Source: Akkermansia muciniphila (GTDB lineage Bacteria > Verrucomicrobiota > Verrucomicrobiia > Verrucomicrobiales > Akkermansiaceae). Taken from it: a DNA stretch of 64,000 bases. Location of the stretch: assembly GCF_040616545.1 (NCBI RefSeq), contig NZ_CP156688.1:1302001-1366000 (forward strand), read 5' to 3'. Below the pieces are notes generated by a model, which saw nothing but the letters and a program-made list of their open reading frames with translations, did not search any database and was not told the DNA's origin. A program made the translations under genes and the position numbers. This document shows, in pieces, positions 54,953 through 63,232 of the stretch; the stretch's first letter is position 1, and every line of letters begins with the position of its first letter.

Positions 54953-55765
54953 ATGGCTTTCATTGAACCTCACATACACATGGTGTGCCGCACCACGGAC
55001 GAATACCGGGCCATGGCGCAGGCGGGCTGCCTGGCGGTAGGGGAACCGGCGTTCTGGGCCGGCTATGACCGTTCCTCCGCGGACGGTTTCCGGGATTACT
55101 TCGTGCAGCTTACGGAATGTGAACCGGCCCGGGCCGCCAAGTTCGGCCTGGACCATTACACCTGGCTGTGCATCAACCCCAAGGAGGCGCAGGACGTGGC
55201 CTTTGCCCGGGAGGTGATGCAGCTCATTCCGGAGTTCATTGACCGTCCCAATGTCCTCGGCATCGGGGAGATAGGGCTGAACCGGAACACCACCCACGAG
55301 ATGACTATTTTTGAAGAGCATCTGGACCTGGCCATACGCCTGCACCAGCTTGTCCTGATCCACACCCCCCATCTGGAAGACAAGCTGAAGGGGACCAGGA
55401 TGATTCTTTCCGCCCTGAAAAACCGTCCGGAGCTGGACCCGGGCCGCGTTCTGGTGGACCACTGTGAGGAACATACCTTCCCGCTGGTGAGGGAGGCCGA
55501 CTACTGGGCCGGGCTGACCCTTTACCCCACCAGCAAGCTGAATCCCAAGCGCGCGGCGGATATTCTGGAAATATACGGAATGGACCGTGTTTGGGCCAAT
55601 TCCGCCGCGGACTGGGGGGATTCCGATCCTCTGGCGCTGACGGCCCTGGCCTGTGAGCTGTACAAACGGGGATTTTCCCGGCAGGAAGCGGAAAACCTTC
55701 TTGTGGGCAATCCGGAAGCGTTCATGGGGCAGTCCCCGAAGTTCCGGAAAGTTTCCTCCCGCTAG
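54953..55765 (+). CDS. TatD-family metal-dependent hydrolase, EboB-like
   Basis: 270 residues, an amidohydrolase-type barrel. Motifs: EPHIHMVCRTTDEYRAMA (HxH metal site), VGEPAFWAGYDRSS, GIGEIGLNR (metal Glu), LIHTPHLEDK and VDHCEEHTF. The pattern RTTDEY...EPAFW...NPKEA...NSAADWG matches the EboB branch of the family, which in the ebo gene cluster helps export metabolites in cyanobacteria and occurs in some other phyla. No other ebo gene is recognised beside it. The reaction is unknown. It follows the small helical protein by 5 bases. Confidence 0.8.
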   Translation: MAFIEPHIHMVCRTTDEYRAMAQAGCLAVGEPAFWAGYDRSSADGFRDYFVQLTECEPARAAKFGLDHYTWLCINPKEAQDVAFAREVMQLIPEFIDRPNVLGIGEIGLNRNTTHEMTIFEEHLDLAIRLHQLVLIHTPHLEDKLKGTRMILSALKNRPELDPGRVLVDHCEEHTFPLVREADYWAGLTLYPTSKLNPKRAADILEIYGMDRVWANSAADWGDSDPLALTALACELYKRGFSRQEAENLLVGNPEAFMGQSPKFRKVSSR

Positions 55766-55798
55766 CTCCGTTCATGGCGGGGGATGGCGCTGCGGCTC

Positions 55799-56032
55799 CT
55801 AATCCCCGTCCGGAAAAAATACGGTGAAGATGGCTCCCAGGATGACCGCCGCGTCATCCAGGAGGCCCAGCTTGCCGATACCGTCAAACAGGAATTCGTC
55901 CGGAGTCAGGATGTAGGCTGTCGCAATGGCGAGCAGCCATATATTCCGCTTGTTGAAAAAATGCGGCTCTCCCTTTTTGCCTTTGAAGTACCGGAAAAGG
56001 CGCAGGAGCAGTTGTTGTTTCTGGAGGTTCAT
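55799..56032 (-). CDS. DUF1232 (YkvA-like) small membrane protein
   Basis: 77 residues. After a basic start (MNLQKQQLLLRLFRYFKGKK) comes the DUF1232 core AYILTPDEF and LGLLDDAAVILGAIF, close to the usual YxxxPxDxIPD...G..DD. The family is membrane-associated with unknown function. It converges with the TatD-like gene and ends 33 bases after it. The region between it and the next gene is empty. Confidence 0.75.
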   Translation of the reverse strand: MNLQKQQLLLRLFRYFKGKKGEPHFFNKRNIWLLAIATAYILTPDEFLFDGIGKLGLLDDAAVILGAIFTVFFPDGD

Positions 56033-56470
56033 GGTCGGGGCATGGGGGTGCAGGTTAAACCGTTTTCCCTGTCAGGCGGAAGGAGCAGCTTTAAAAGGGC
56101 ATTTTTCCCGGAACGGAGCTGCCCGGGCTGTGCCGGTTTGCGCATGGGGGACTGTTGCAAGGATGGGATACGCCGCCTGCAGAGGGAAGATGGTTTTTCC
56201 TGCCTCCGGTTCCGGCTGTTCCGGCGTGGGGAAAAAGGATTTGTGCGGAAGATGGGGCGGCATGGGGGAGCCTGGGAAACATTCCCGGCGGGGAAAAGGC
56301 CTGGACAGCGTTTTTCCGGAGAAGGATATTTCTCCCGTGCGGGATTTGCCAGGGAGGGCAGGGAAAGGTAGCCGCCCCCGGCAGAGTAGCCGCGCCGCGC
56401 GGATGCGGAAAGGGCTGCCCCACGGAGTCGTGAGGCAGCCCTGAAAGAAAAACGGAGGTGCGGTGTAGTT
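56033..56470. other. Gene-free region with a terminator
   Basis: No supported coding frame. The only clear structure is the hairpin at 56411-56442 near its right end. Confidence 0.4.
56411..56442 (-). terminator. Hairpin terminator of the minus-strand PEP-CTERM gene
   Basis: AGGGCTGCC (56411-56419) and GGCAGCCCT (56434-56442) form a perfect 9-bp stem about 30 bases past the stop codon. Only TTT follows on the minus strand, so efficiency is uncertain. Confidence 0.55.
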
Positions 56471-57184
56471 TTATGCCCTGCGGCGGCGCATCATCAGCGC
56501 AGCCAGCCCCAGCAGGCCCAGCGTGGCCGTGGCGGGTTCCGGCACGCTGGCGATTTCACTCATCAACTGGCCGATCTGTTCCTGGGAAAGGGCGGAGTCA
56601 TGAACATAAAGCTGTTCAATGGCATCGGCCAGCCCGGCGTTAATCAGAATCTGGGTGATGTCCACTCCGCCGAATTTCAGGCCGCTGGCAGTGTGGTAGG
56701 TGTCGCTGTTCCCCACGTAAATGCGCGTGCCCTGCTCTCCGGTAACTACGGAAATAGTGAGCTTTCCTTCGGAACCCAGGGGAGAAGAAGTGGGACCGCC
56801 GCTGTAGGCGCCGTTGTTCCATAAGCCCTGGAGGGCGCCGGAGGTATTGATGCCCACGCCCCAGCTTGTGCTGCCGCCCTTGGCGTTGAACAGGGCCGTG
56901 AAAGCGTCCGGAGCGGTGATCCTGGACAAATCCAGAACCATGGTCACGGTCATGTTGTTGCGCGTGTTGCCTCCGGAAACGGGCTGGCTGAAGGTCGTGC
57001 CGGACATCACCAGATTGCCTCCGTCAGTGGTGATGGCAACGGAATCCTTCTGAGTGCCGAAATCCGCCAGGCGTGAGGCAAAATCGGAATACCCGACAAT
57101 GGAACTGTCCAGAAGCGTGGTAGCCGCGGTAGCGCTCAGGCTCATGCCGGTTGCAAGCATCAAGATGGATAGTATTTTCTTCAT
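56471..57184 (-). CDS. PEP-CTERM protein with lectin/glucanase-like domain
   Basis: 237 residues. It has a signal peptide (MKKILSILMLATGMSLSATA) and the tail VPEPATATLGLLGLAALMM followed by RRRR. The body resembles a concanavalin A-like (LamG-type) sandwich: VTMVLDLSRITAPDAFTALF, GKLTISVVTGEQGTRIYVGN and IEQLYVHDSALSQEQIGQLM, so it may bind sugar. The start at 57184 begins the signal peptide; the longer frame would read through the promoter element. A TTGTTT-N17-TATTTA promoter that includes the left repeat of element 4 points at this gene, which I read as ON. Confidence 0.82.
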   Translation of the reverse strand: MKKILSILMLATGMSLSATAATTLLDSSIVGYSDFASRLADFGTQKDSVAITTDGGNLVMSGTTFSQPVSGGNTRNNMTVTMVLDLSRITAPDAFTALFNAKGGSTSWGVGINTSGALQGLWNNGAYSGGPTSSPLGSEGKLTISVVTGEQGTRIYVGNSDTYHTASGLKFGGVDITQILINAGLADAIEQLYVHDSALSQEQIGQLMSEIASVPEPATATLGLLGLAALMMRRRRA

Positions 57185-57253
57185 GATCAATGTTCTGGGG
57201 TGAATGGTGCGCATTCGCGTGCATAAGCAGGGGCTTCTGCGTAAATAGCTAAA

Positions 57254-57456
57254 TAGCGGATTTGGAATCCGCAAACAATTAGAAATATTAAGGGTTAATA
57301 TATTGTATCCATAATTCATTGAAAATAATTAATTTTTGATGCCTCTGGTTCTTTTATCAACGTGGCGGAGCGGCCCTTGTTATTCATTGATTTCCCTATT
57401 GGTTTGTCCTCTTTTTCATATTTGCCGGATTCCAAATCCGGATTCCAAATCCGCTA
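57254..57456. promoter_or_regulatory. Candidate invertible promoter 4 between divergent PEP-CTERM genes
   Basis: A 203-bp segment bounded by a perfect 18-bp inverted repeat (57254-57271 and 57439-57456) with core CGGATTTGGAATCCG. On the minus strand TTGTTT (plus 57273-57278), the core as spacer and TATTTA (plus 57250-57255) form a 17-bp-spaced promoter toward the gene at 57184. Outside the right repeat, TACAAA (57455-57460) waits as a -10 for the gene at 57486. After inversion the same -35 would pair with TACAAA. So the element would express one gene or the other. A second overlapping copy of the core lies at 57426-57440. Inversion is inferred. Confidence 0.6.
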
Positions 57457-57485
57457 CAAAACCTAAAAGGAAGAGGACAATAGAC

Positions 57486-58232
57486 ATGAAGAAAACACTG
57501 ATAATTTTAACCGCGCTCGGAACCTTCGCCGTTTCTTCTGAAGCCGCGACTGTTTTTAATTATTACACTCCCGGCACAGACAATTACAACAGCGCTATTC
57601 ATGGGTTCTATCTGGGGCTGGATTCTTCCGCCCTGGCTCCCGTGGCCGGTTCCGGCTCTCCCGCCTCCCTGTCCGGAGATGTCAGGCTGGACAGTTTTAC
57701 TCTGCGCGGCCCCTCCAGCACTACGGGCATTAACGTCACTTACGGTTTTCTGGTGCTGAATGCTTCCGACAATTCGGTCATCGGCCTGAGCACCAATATG
57801 GGGACCTCCGGCAACGGAGTCAATCTGACGTTCAATTTCTCCGCCGTGGATGGTTCCTCCCTGATTCTTGACGCCGGCACGACGTACCGCTACCTGACCG
57901 TAAGCCAGGCCGTGATGGACATCATCAACGGAGATACGTCAAAAACGTATTTGTATGCTGCGGGTGGGACAGGCGCCCCCACTTCCTCCACGGATGGGGA
58001 TACTGTAACCATCAGCAACGGACTGACGGCTCCCGGCATCCGCGGCCATCATGACAGCGCGGGGGCTCCCGCTGATTCCATTGTCATCACAGGTGCTAAC
58101 GGAACCAATACCTTCAACCAGTTATCCCCCATTTTTACGGAAATCCGCGGTGAGGTGGTTCCGGAACCCGCTACGGCCACGCTGGGCCTGCTGGGTCTGG
58201 CTGCGTTGCTGATGCGCCGCCGCAGGGCCTGA
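57486..58232 (+). CDS. PEP-CTERM sorted surface/secreted protein
   Basis: 248 residues. Signal peptide MKKTLIILTALGTFAVSSEA and sorting tail VPEPATATLGLLGLAALLM followed by RRRR. The body (VTYGFLVLNASDNSVIGLST, LTFNFSAVDGSSLILDAGTT) is beta-rich and Ser/Thr-heavy, with no known domain. I chose the ATG at 57486; a 50-codon longer frame lacks signal features and reads through the repeats. Its promoter -10, TACAAA, lies just outside the right repeat of element 4, but in the present orientation no good -35 faces it, so I read the gene as OFF. A strong terminator follows. Confidence 0.85.
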   Translation: MKKTLIILTALGTFAVSSEAATVFNYYTPGTDNYNSAIHGFYLGLDSSALAPVAGSGSPASLSGDVRLDSFTLRGPSSTTGINVTYGFLVLNASDNSVIGLSTNMGTSGNGVNLTFNFSAVDGSSLILDAGTTYRYLTVSQAVMDIINGDTSKTYLYAAGGTGAPTSSTDGDTVTISNGLTAPGIRGHHDSAGAPADSIVITGANGTNTFNQLSPIFTEIRGEVVPEPATATLGLLGLAALLMRRRRA

Positions 58233-58258
58233 GCCCTGATGACAGGCAATTGACGGGT

Positions 58259-58292
58259 AAGGGCTGTTCTTATGGAACGGCCCTTATTTTTT
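58259..58292 (+). terminator. Rho-independent terminator
   Basis: AAGGGCTGTTC (58259-58269) pairs with GAACGGCCCTT (58275-58285, one T-G pair) and is followed by ATTTTTT. Confidence 0.8.
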
Positions 58293-58335
58293 ACTCCCGG
58301 AGAGGGGAAGGGCGGTAGCTTCACATAACGGCCCC

Positions 58336-58826
58336 TCATGCCGGCAGGGCATCTTCCAGCAATTTACAGGCCCGGAGCGCCTCCGCATACATATTACGCG
58401 CCGTCCTGAGGCCCGGCGTTTCCGCGGGTACGAACCCGTGGCGTGAACAGTAGTATGGGCCCGTAGAGCAGAATGGCGCGGAACCCCGTTTCACGCGCCT
58501 GTTTCCTGGCTTGGCTGATCATTGTTCTCCAATTCCCCGGCGCCGGTGCTCCGGAAGAACGGAAATGGGGCTCATGCCCAGCGCCTTGCATTTCTTCCCG
58601 CCGTCTGTCCTGATAGCGGATTTACAGGGACGATGTTTCCGGCAACGCGGCCGCCGTGGACGGCAACTGCATCCCGTTCCGGGATGAAGGAGGGGCTGCG
58701 GCGCGTAACATGGAGCAGGTAATGCCATTGCAGCCGGGGGAATAAGGATTCCGGAACGCTTCCCGCGTGACGTTTTCCGTCCGGCATAGTCTCTGCAGGC
58801 TGTTCCGTTCCTAATTCAATAGCCAT
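58336..58826 (-). pseudogene. Decayed GNAT acetyltransferase gene
   Basis: Pieces of one GNAT protein appear in order on the minus strand but in different frames: ENVTREAFRNPYSPGC, then WHYLLHVTRRSPSFIPERDA with VAVHGGRVAGNIV, then LGMSPISVLPEHRRRGIG (acetyl-CoA motif), then ISQARKQARETGFRAILLYG, and finally PYYCSRHGFVPAETPGLRTA to the stop at 58336-58338. At least four frameshifts separate them, so this is a true pseudogene and not a single read error. It lies between the PEP-CTERM gene and the FGE-like gene. Confidence 0.75.
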
Positions 58827-58837
58827 GAAAGAGTTTT

Positions 58838-60040
58838 TTACGGCTCCCCCTTGGAGAAGTTCCAGAGGCGGTGCATGGTGATGACGTCCGGAATGTTCAG
58901 GGGGCGCACCACGCGGAAGCCGATCATGCCGCCGTCCGTCAGGTACCAGATGCTTTTGGGGTTCTGGGGGTCCTGCCGGTTCCAGGCCGGGGAGCTGGCG
59001 CGGCGCGCGGCGCTCCGCAGTCCCTCCGGGTCATCTTCCCACGAACCCCCGCGAACGGCGTGGGGAGCCTTGGGCGTGATGACCAGGGGGTCTTTCACGG
59101 GTTGGCCGTTCCGCCTGGCGTAAGTATCCGGCATGTAGGAATCCAGAACCCATTCCGACACGTTTCCGTGCATATCCCGGAGTCCCCACGCGTTTGGCTT
59201 TTTGGTTCCTGTTTTCTGGTAGCGGTCGTTGGAATTGTCCCAGTACCAGGCGTACTGGTCCAGGGGGCCCTCTCCGTTTCCGTAGGAATAGGCGCCGGGG
59301 TTCCCCGCACGGCAGGCGTATTCCCATTCCGCCTCCGTGGGCAGGCGGTAGTAGTGCCCGGTCTGGGCGCTCAGCCATTCGCAGAATTTGCTGGCGGCAT
59401 GGTGGGACATGGAGATGGCGGGCATGCCGTGTTCATAACCGTGGCCCATGCCCAAGTTCATGGCGGTGTACGGGGCCGTGGGCTGCGTAACGGAATCCCA
59501 CAGTTCATCGTCCGGCTGTTCTTCCAGAAGCTGGCCGTCCCTGGCGCGGGGGCGTCCGTTTTCCATAAAAGCCGTATACAACTCCCACGGAATTTCCATC
59601 TCCGATATCCAGAAGGGGGAGACGGCCACCTCATGCCGGGGGCCTTCATCCGGCTTGCGGCCCGGTTCCTCCGCAGGGCTTCCCATCAGGAAAGTTCCCC
59701 CCGGAATAGCGATCATGCGCAGGGAGGCCCCCGCCGCGGGCACGGCTTCCGTGTAGGATTCAAAGCGGACCGGAGTTCCGGAGGCTTCAATGAGCTGGTG
59801 GATCTGGCGCGTGGTCCCCACCAGCTCCCGGGAAGGGAGGTCCTCCGGAATGGGGAGGGCGGGGCCTGCGGCACGGTCCAGTTCACGTTTTTGGAGGGCG
59901 GAGCGGCTTTCTCCCCACTGCCGCGCGCTGGTAATGCGCGCGGCATCTTCCGTGGCCGGCCGGGGGGAATTGCCGTCCCGGCACCCGGTCAGCAGGGCGC
60001 TTCCCCCCAGAAAGCAGGAAACAAGGAAAATGCCGCGCAT
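58838..60040 (-). CDS. FGE/SUMF1-like domain lipoprotein
   Basis: 400 residues. The N terminus has a lipobox (LGGSALLTGC), so it is an exported lipoprotein. The domain from about residue 110 is the formylglycine-generating enzyme (SUMF1/FGE-sulfatase) fold: IPGGTFLMGSPAEEPGRKPD, EMEIPWELY, RLPTEAEWEYACRAG, DMHGNVSEWVLDSY and VRGGSWEDDPEGLRSAARR, ending GFRVVRPL. Many such domains are not FGE enzymes but bind ligands; whether this one activates sulfatases such as the one at 9779 is unproven. fabG lies 22 bases upstream, so the two may be co-transcribed. Confidence 0.85.
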   Translation of the reverse strand: MRGIFLVSCFLGGSALLTGCRDGNSPRPATEDAARITSARQWGESRSALQKRELDRAAGPALPIPEDLPSRELVGTTRQIHQLIEASGTPVRFESYTEAVPAAGASLRMIAIPGGTFLMGSPAEEPGRKPDEGPRHEVAVSPFWISEMEIPWELYTAFMENGRPRARDGQLLEEQPDDELWDSVTQPTAPYTAMNLGMGHGYEHGMPAISMSHHAASKFCEWLSAQTGHYYRLPTEAEWEYACRAGNPGAYSYGNGEGPLDQYAWYWDNSNDRYQKTGTKKPNAWGLRDMHGNVSEWVLDSYMPDTYARRNGQPVKDPLVITPKAPHAVRGGSWEDDPEGLRSAARRASSPAWNRQDPQNPKSIWYLTDGGMIGFRVVRPLNIPDVITMHRLWNFSKGEP

Positions 60041-60062
60041 GGGATGGTGGTGGGCCGGGGCC

Positions 60063-60809
60063 TTACATCGTCATGCCCCCGTCACAGGCGATGACCTGCC
60101 CGGTGATGTAGCGGGCATCGTCAGAGGCGAGGAAGGCCGTCAGGGCGGCGATGTCTTCCACGGAGCCCTGTTCCTTCAAGGGGATTTTCTTGACGATTTC
60201 TTCCTTGAGGTTGTCCGGAATGGCGTTGGACATTTCCGTGGAAATGAAGCCGGGGGCGATGGCGTTGCACGTCACCTTGCGCGGCGCGAATTCCAGGGCC
60301 AGGGATTTGCTGAAGCCAATCAGCCCGGCCTTGGAGGCGGCGTAGTTGGCCTGCCCGATGTTGCCCACGAGGCCGATGACGGAACTCATGTTGATGATGC
60401 GTCCGGCGGGGGATTTCATCAGCACGCGCTGCAGGGCCTTCACCGTATTGAACGCGCTTTTCAGGTTGGTATCCATGACGGCGTCCCAGTCTTCCTCCTT
60501 CATGCGGAGCATGAGGGAATCACGGGTGATGCCGGCGTTGTTCACCAGGATGTCGATCTGCGGAAAATCCTTCAGGATGGCGGAGACGGTCTCCTGAACG
60601 GCGGCGTAATCCGCCACGTCGCAGGGATAGGCCTTGCAGGAGTCCGGGAATTCCTTGTTGATTTCTTCTGCGGCTCCTCCGCAGCTGGACGGGCTGCGGC
60701 TGATTAGGATGACTTTGGCTCCTTCCGAAGCGAAGCGGCGGGCGATGGCATTGCCGATGCCGCGGCCTGCCCCGGTAACGATGGCTGTTTTACCTGCTAA
60801 CTTTTGCAT
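60063..60809 (-). CDS. fabG: 3-oxoacyl-[acyl-carrier-protein] reductase
   Basis: 248 residues, short-chain dehydrogenase fold. It reduces 3-ketoacyl-ACP with NADPH in fatty acid elongation. Motifs: IVTGAGRGIGNAIARRF for cofactor binding, LVNNAGITRDSLMLRM, catalytic Ser in INMSSVIGLVGN, and Tyr-Lys in YAASKAGLIGFSKSLALEF, followed by CNAIAPGFISTEM. The start is at MQKLAGKTAIV (60809); the upstream 25-codon extension is not conserved. Not next to other fab genes here. Confidence 0.94.
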   Translation of the reverse strand: MQKLAGKTAIVTGAGRGIGNAIARRFASEGAKVILISRSPSSCGGAAEEINKEFPDSCKAYPCDVADYAAVQETVSAILKDFPQIDILVNNAGITRDSLMLRMKEEDWDAVMDTNLKSAFNTVKALQRVLMKSPAGRIINMSSVIGLVGNIGQANYAASKAGLIGFSKSLALEFAPRKVTCNAIAPGFISTEMSNAIPDNLKEEIVKKIPLKEQGSVEDIAALTAFLASDDARYITGQVIACDGGMTM

Positions 60810-60925
60810 GCTGCCCACAGTAAACCCGTTTTTCACGGTTCCGGCAAGCTTGAAATGGGAAACGGAGCGCCGGACCCCGCACATGGAAAAAGCAGTCCCG
60901 GGAGATGGCCCGGAATGGGATAAGG

Positions 60926-61432
60926 CTATTCGCCGTCCCTTGTTTCCCCGGGAGCGGGGGCGTCTTCATCCGGTTCCACGAGTTCACTGAATTCATCCGA
61001 GTTTTCAAGGATGTCCTTCAGCGCGGCAGAACCGTAATAGCGGGCTTCCAGCAGCCGCTTGCCTTCCTTCTCGCAGCGTTCGCTCAGCCTGTCCATCCGT
61101 TCCTCCATTTTTTCTGACAGGGCGTCCATTTTTTCCTTTTCCGCCTCGCTCAATTTCTCCCGGAAGTCCATGAGACGCTGAATGTCTTTCTGAATGCCTT
61201 GCAGCTTCTTGACGGCCTTGTCTCCGCTTTCCTTGTCCTGTACGGCAGCCAGCGTCTGCTGGACGTCAATGGCTACGGAAAAGGCCTGGTTGAGGAGGGA
61301 ATCCGCTGAAGGAGTTTTTTCCGCCTGGGCCGAGGGCGCGGGGGAGGCCGCCGGGGCAGCCGTTTCACCAAAGGCGAGCGGAACTCCGGCCATCAGGGCG
61401 GAAGCCAGAACAGGGAGAAGGAAAGTCTTCAT
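60926..61432 (-). CDS. Secreted coiled-coil protein, unknown function
   Basis: 168 residues with a signal peptide (MKTFLLPVLASALMAGVPLA) and an Ala/Pro/Ser-rich linker. From about residue 60 it is a long charged helix (QRLMDFREKLSEAEKEKMDA, ERMDRLSERCEKEGKRLL) likely to form a coiled coil, then an acidic tail. One cysteine could cross-link. No family is recognised; Spy/CpxP-like chaperones share the general pattern but not clear motifs. Its start codon lies in a perfect hairpin with the upstream bases. Confidence 0.7.
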   Translation of the reverse strand: MKTFLLPVLASALMAGVPLAFGETAAPAASPAPSAQAEKTPSADSLLNQAFSVAIDVQQTLAAVQDKESGDKAVKKLQGIQKDIQRLMDFREKLSEAEKEKMDALSEKMEERMDRLSERCEKEGKRLLEARYYGSAALKDILENSDEFSELVEPDEDAPAPGETRDGE

Positions 61433-61456
61433 CCTGCCTTTTTAAGGCAGGATGAA
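61428..61456 (-). promoter_or_regulatory. Hairpin covering the start codon of the coiled-coil gene
   Basis: On the minus strand TTCATCCTGCCTT-AAA-AAGGCAGGATGAA forms a perfect 13-bp hairpin. The 3' arm contains the ATG (plus 61430-61432) and the AGG next to it. It may hide the start site or act as the terminator of the ABC-F gene 43 bases upstream; no T-run follows. Confidence 0.5.
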
Positions 61457-61499
61457 ACCCAAGGCAAGGAGAAAAGGATGCCTGAAAAGGGGGTGACGG

Positions 61500-63110
61500 T
61501 TATTCCGCCGTGATGCCGCCCTTCTCGTCGTCCAGAATGCCTGATTTTTCCAGGTAATAATCATAGCCGCCCGCGTAGGCGGTGATGGTTCCGCGGTTCA
61601 CGTGCAGGGTTTTCTCCGCCAGGGAGCGGATGAAGTGCACGTCGTGGGAGATGAACACCAGGGTCCCTTCATAATGCTTCAGGGCCTGGACCAGGGCTTC
61701 CACGGACAGGAGGTCCAGGTGCGTGGTCGGTTCATCCATCAGCAGGAGGTTGGGCGGGTCCACCAGGAACTTGACCAGGCTGAGGCGTGATTTTTCACCG
61801 CCGGAGAGCACGCTCACGCGTTTTTCCACGTCCAGCCTCCGGAACAGGAAGGAGCCCAGGATGGAACGGGCCTCTTCCTCGCGGATTTCAGCGTTGCACT
61901 TCATGATCTCCTCCAGCACGGTGTTTTCCGGGTTCAGGTTTTCCGTACGGGCCTGGGAGAAGTAACCGATGCGCGTGGTGGTGCCGGGAGTGCGTTTGCC
62001 GGAGTCAATGGGGATAATGCCAGCCAGGATTTTCAGCAGGGTGGATTTGCCCGCGCCGTTGGGGCCCACCAGCACGGTGCGTTCTCCGCGTTCCACCAGA
62101 AGGTCCAGGTTTTCATAAACCCTGTGGTCGCCGTAGGACTGGCTGATTTTTTCCAGCTCCATGACCTTCTGAGTGCTGCGCGGCGGCTGGGGAAAGTTGA
62201 ATTTGAATACCTTCCTGCGCGCCACGGGTTTCTGGATGACCTTCATCTTTTCCAGCTGCTTGATGCGGCTCTGCACCTGGCCGGCCTTGGAGTTGATGGA
62301 ACGGAAGCGGTCGATGAATTCCTGAATGTGCGCGATTTCCTTCTGCTGGTTGCGGTAGGCGGCCTGAAGCTGTTCAAAGCGCAGGTCCCGCTGTTTCAGG
62401 AAGTCCGAGTAGTTGCCGCGGTATTCCACCAGTTCCTCGTTGTCGATGTCGTACACGTTCTCCACCAGTTCATCCATGAAATCCCGGTCGTGGGAAATCA
62501 TCAGGATGGCGCCGGGGTAGTTTTTCAGGTAGCGCTGGAACCACAGCAAGGAAAGGAGGTCCAGGTGGTTGGTCGGTTCGTCCAGCATCAGGAGGTCCGG
62601 TTCCAGGACCAGAAGTTTGGCCAGGTACGCGCGCATGATCCAGCCGCCGGACATTTCCCGTGCCGGGCGGTGGAAGTCGCTTTCACGGAAGGCCAGCCCC
62701 TTGAGGATTTTCTTGGCCTTGGGCTCCAGCTGGTAGCCGTTGGCTGCATTGAACGTGTCAATGGCTTCCGCGTACTCCGGCGTGTCCGTCTTGTTGGCGT
62801 TTTCAGCCGTACGGATGACGTGGATGGCCCGTTCCATCTCCGGCGTGATACCCATGGCTATTTCCAGCACGGTTTCATCCTTCGGTTCGCTGGCTTCCTG
62901 CGGAAGATAGCCCACCATGGCATATTCATCCATGTTGATGGTGCCTTCGTCCGGCGTGTCCTCTCCCAGAATCATGCGGAACAGGGTGGATTTGCCTGCG
63001 CCGTTGGGGCCTACCAGGGCGACACGTTCCCCCCAGTTAATGGTCATTTCCGTTTCCCTGAACAGGGTGCGTCCTGCGTGTGATTTCGTGAGCTTTTTGA
63101 TCGTCAGCAT
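61500..63110 (-). CDS. ABC-F family ATPase
   Basis: 536 residues, two ATPase domains and no membrane segment, as in ribosome-acting ABC-F proteins. Walker A GPNGAGKST occurs in both halves; the signatures are MSGGWIMRAYLAKLLVLEP and LSGGEKSRLSLVKFLVDPP; Walker B regions are LMLDEPTNHLDLL and LLMDEPTTHLDLL. A linker between the domains is basic and helical (RFEQLQAAYRNQQKEIAHIQ), the P-site tRNA interaction motif region. ABC-F proteins act on stalled ribosomes or protect against antibiotics. I chose the ATG at 63110, where MLTIKKL begins the first domain. Confidence 0.92.
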   Translation of the reverse strand: MLTIKKLTKSHAGRTLFRETEMTINWGERVALVGPNGAGKSTLFRMILGEDTPDEGTINMDEYAMVGYLPQEASEPKDETVLEIAMGITPEMERAIHVIRTAENANKTDTPEYAEAIDTFNAANGYQLEPKAKKILKGLAFRESDFHRPAREMSGGWIMRAYLAKLLVLEPDLLMLDEPTNHLDLLSLLWFQRYLKNYPGAILMISHDRDFMDELVENVYDIDNEELVEYRGNYSDFLKQRDLRFEQLQAAYRNQQKEIAHIQEFIDRFRSINSKAGQVQSRIKQLEKMKVIQKPVARRKVFKFNFPQPPRSTQKVMELEKISQSYGDHRVYENLDLLVERGERTVLVGPNGAGKSTLLKILAGIIPIDSGKRTPGTTTRIGYFSQARTENLNPENTVLEEIMKCNAEIREEEARSILGSFLFRRLDVEKRVSVLSGGEKSRLSLVKFLVDPPNLLLMDEPTTHLDLLSVEALVQALKHYEGTLVFISHDVHFIRSLAEKTLHVNRGTITAYAGGYDYYLEKSGILDDEKGGITAE

Positions 63111-63232
63111 GGTGAAGAAGGGCGGCATTCTACCGGGCCGGAAAGGGGAAGGCAAGAGCCGTCAGGGCGTCAGCGGGCATTTTTGAAAGCTTTACTGGAT
63201 TTTTACACGCAATCTGCTAGCCTTGACGCGCT

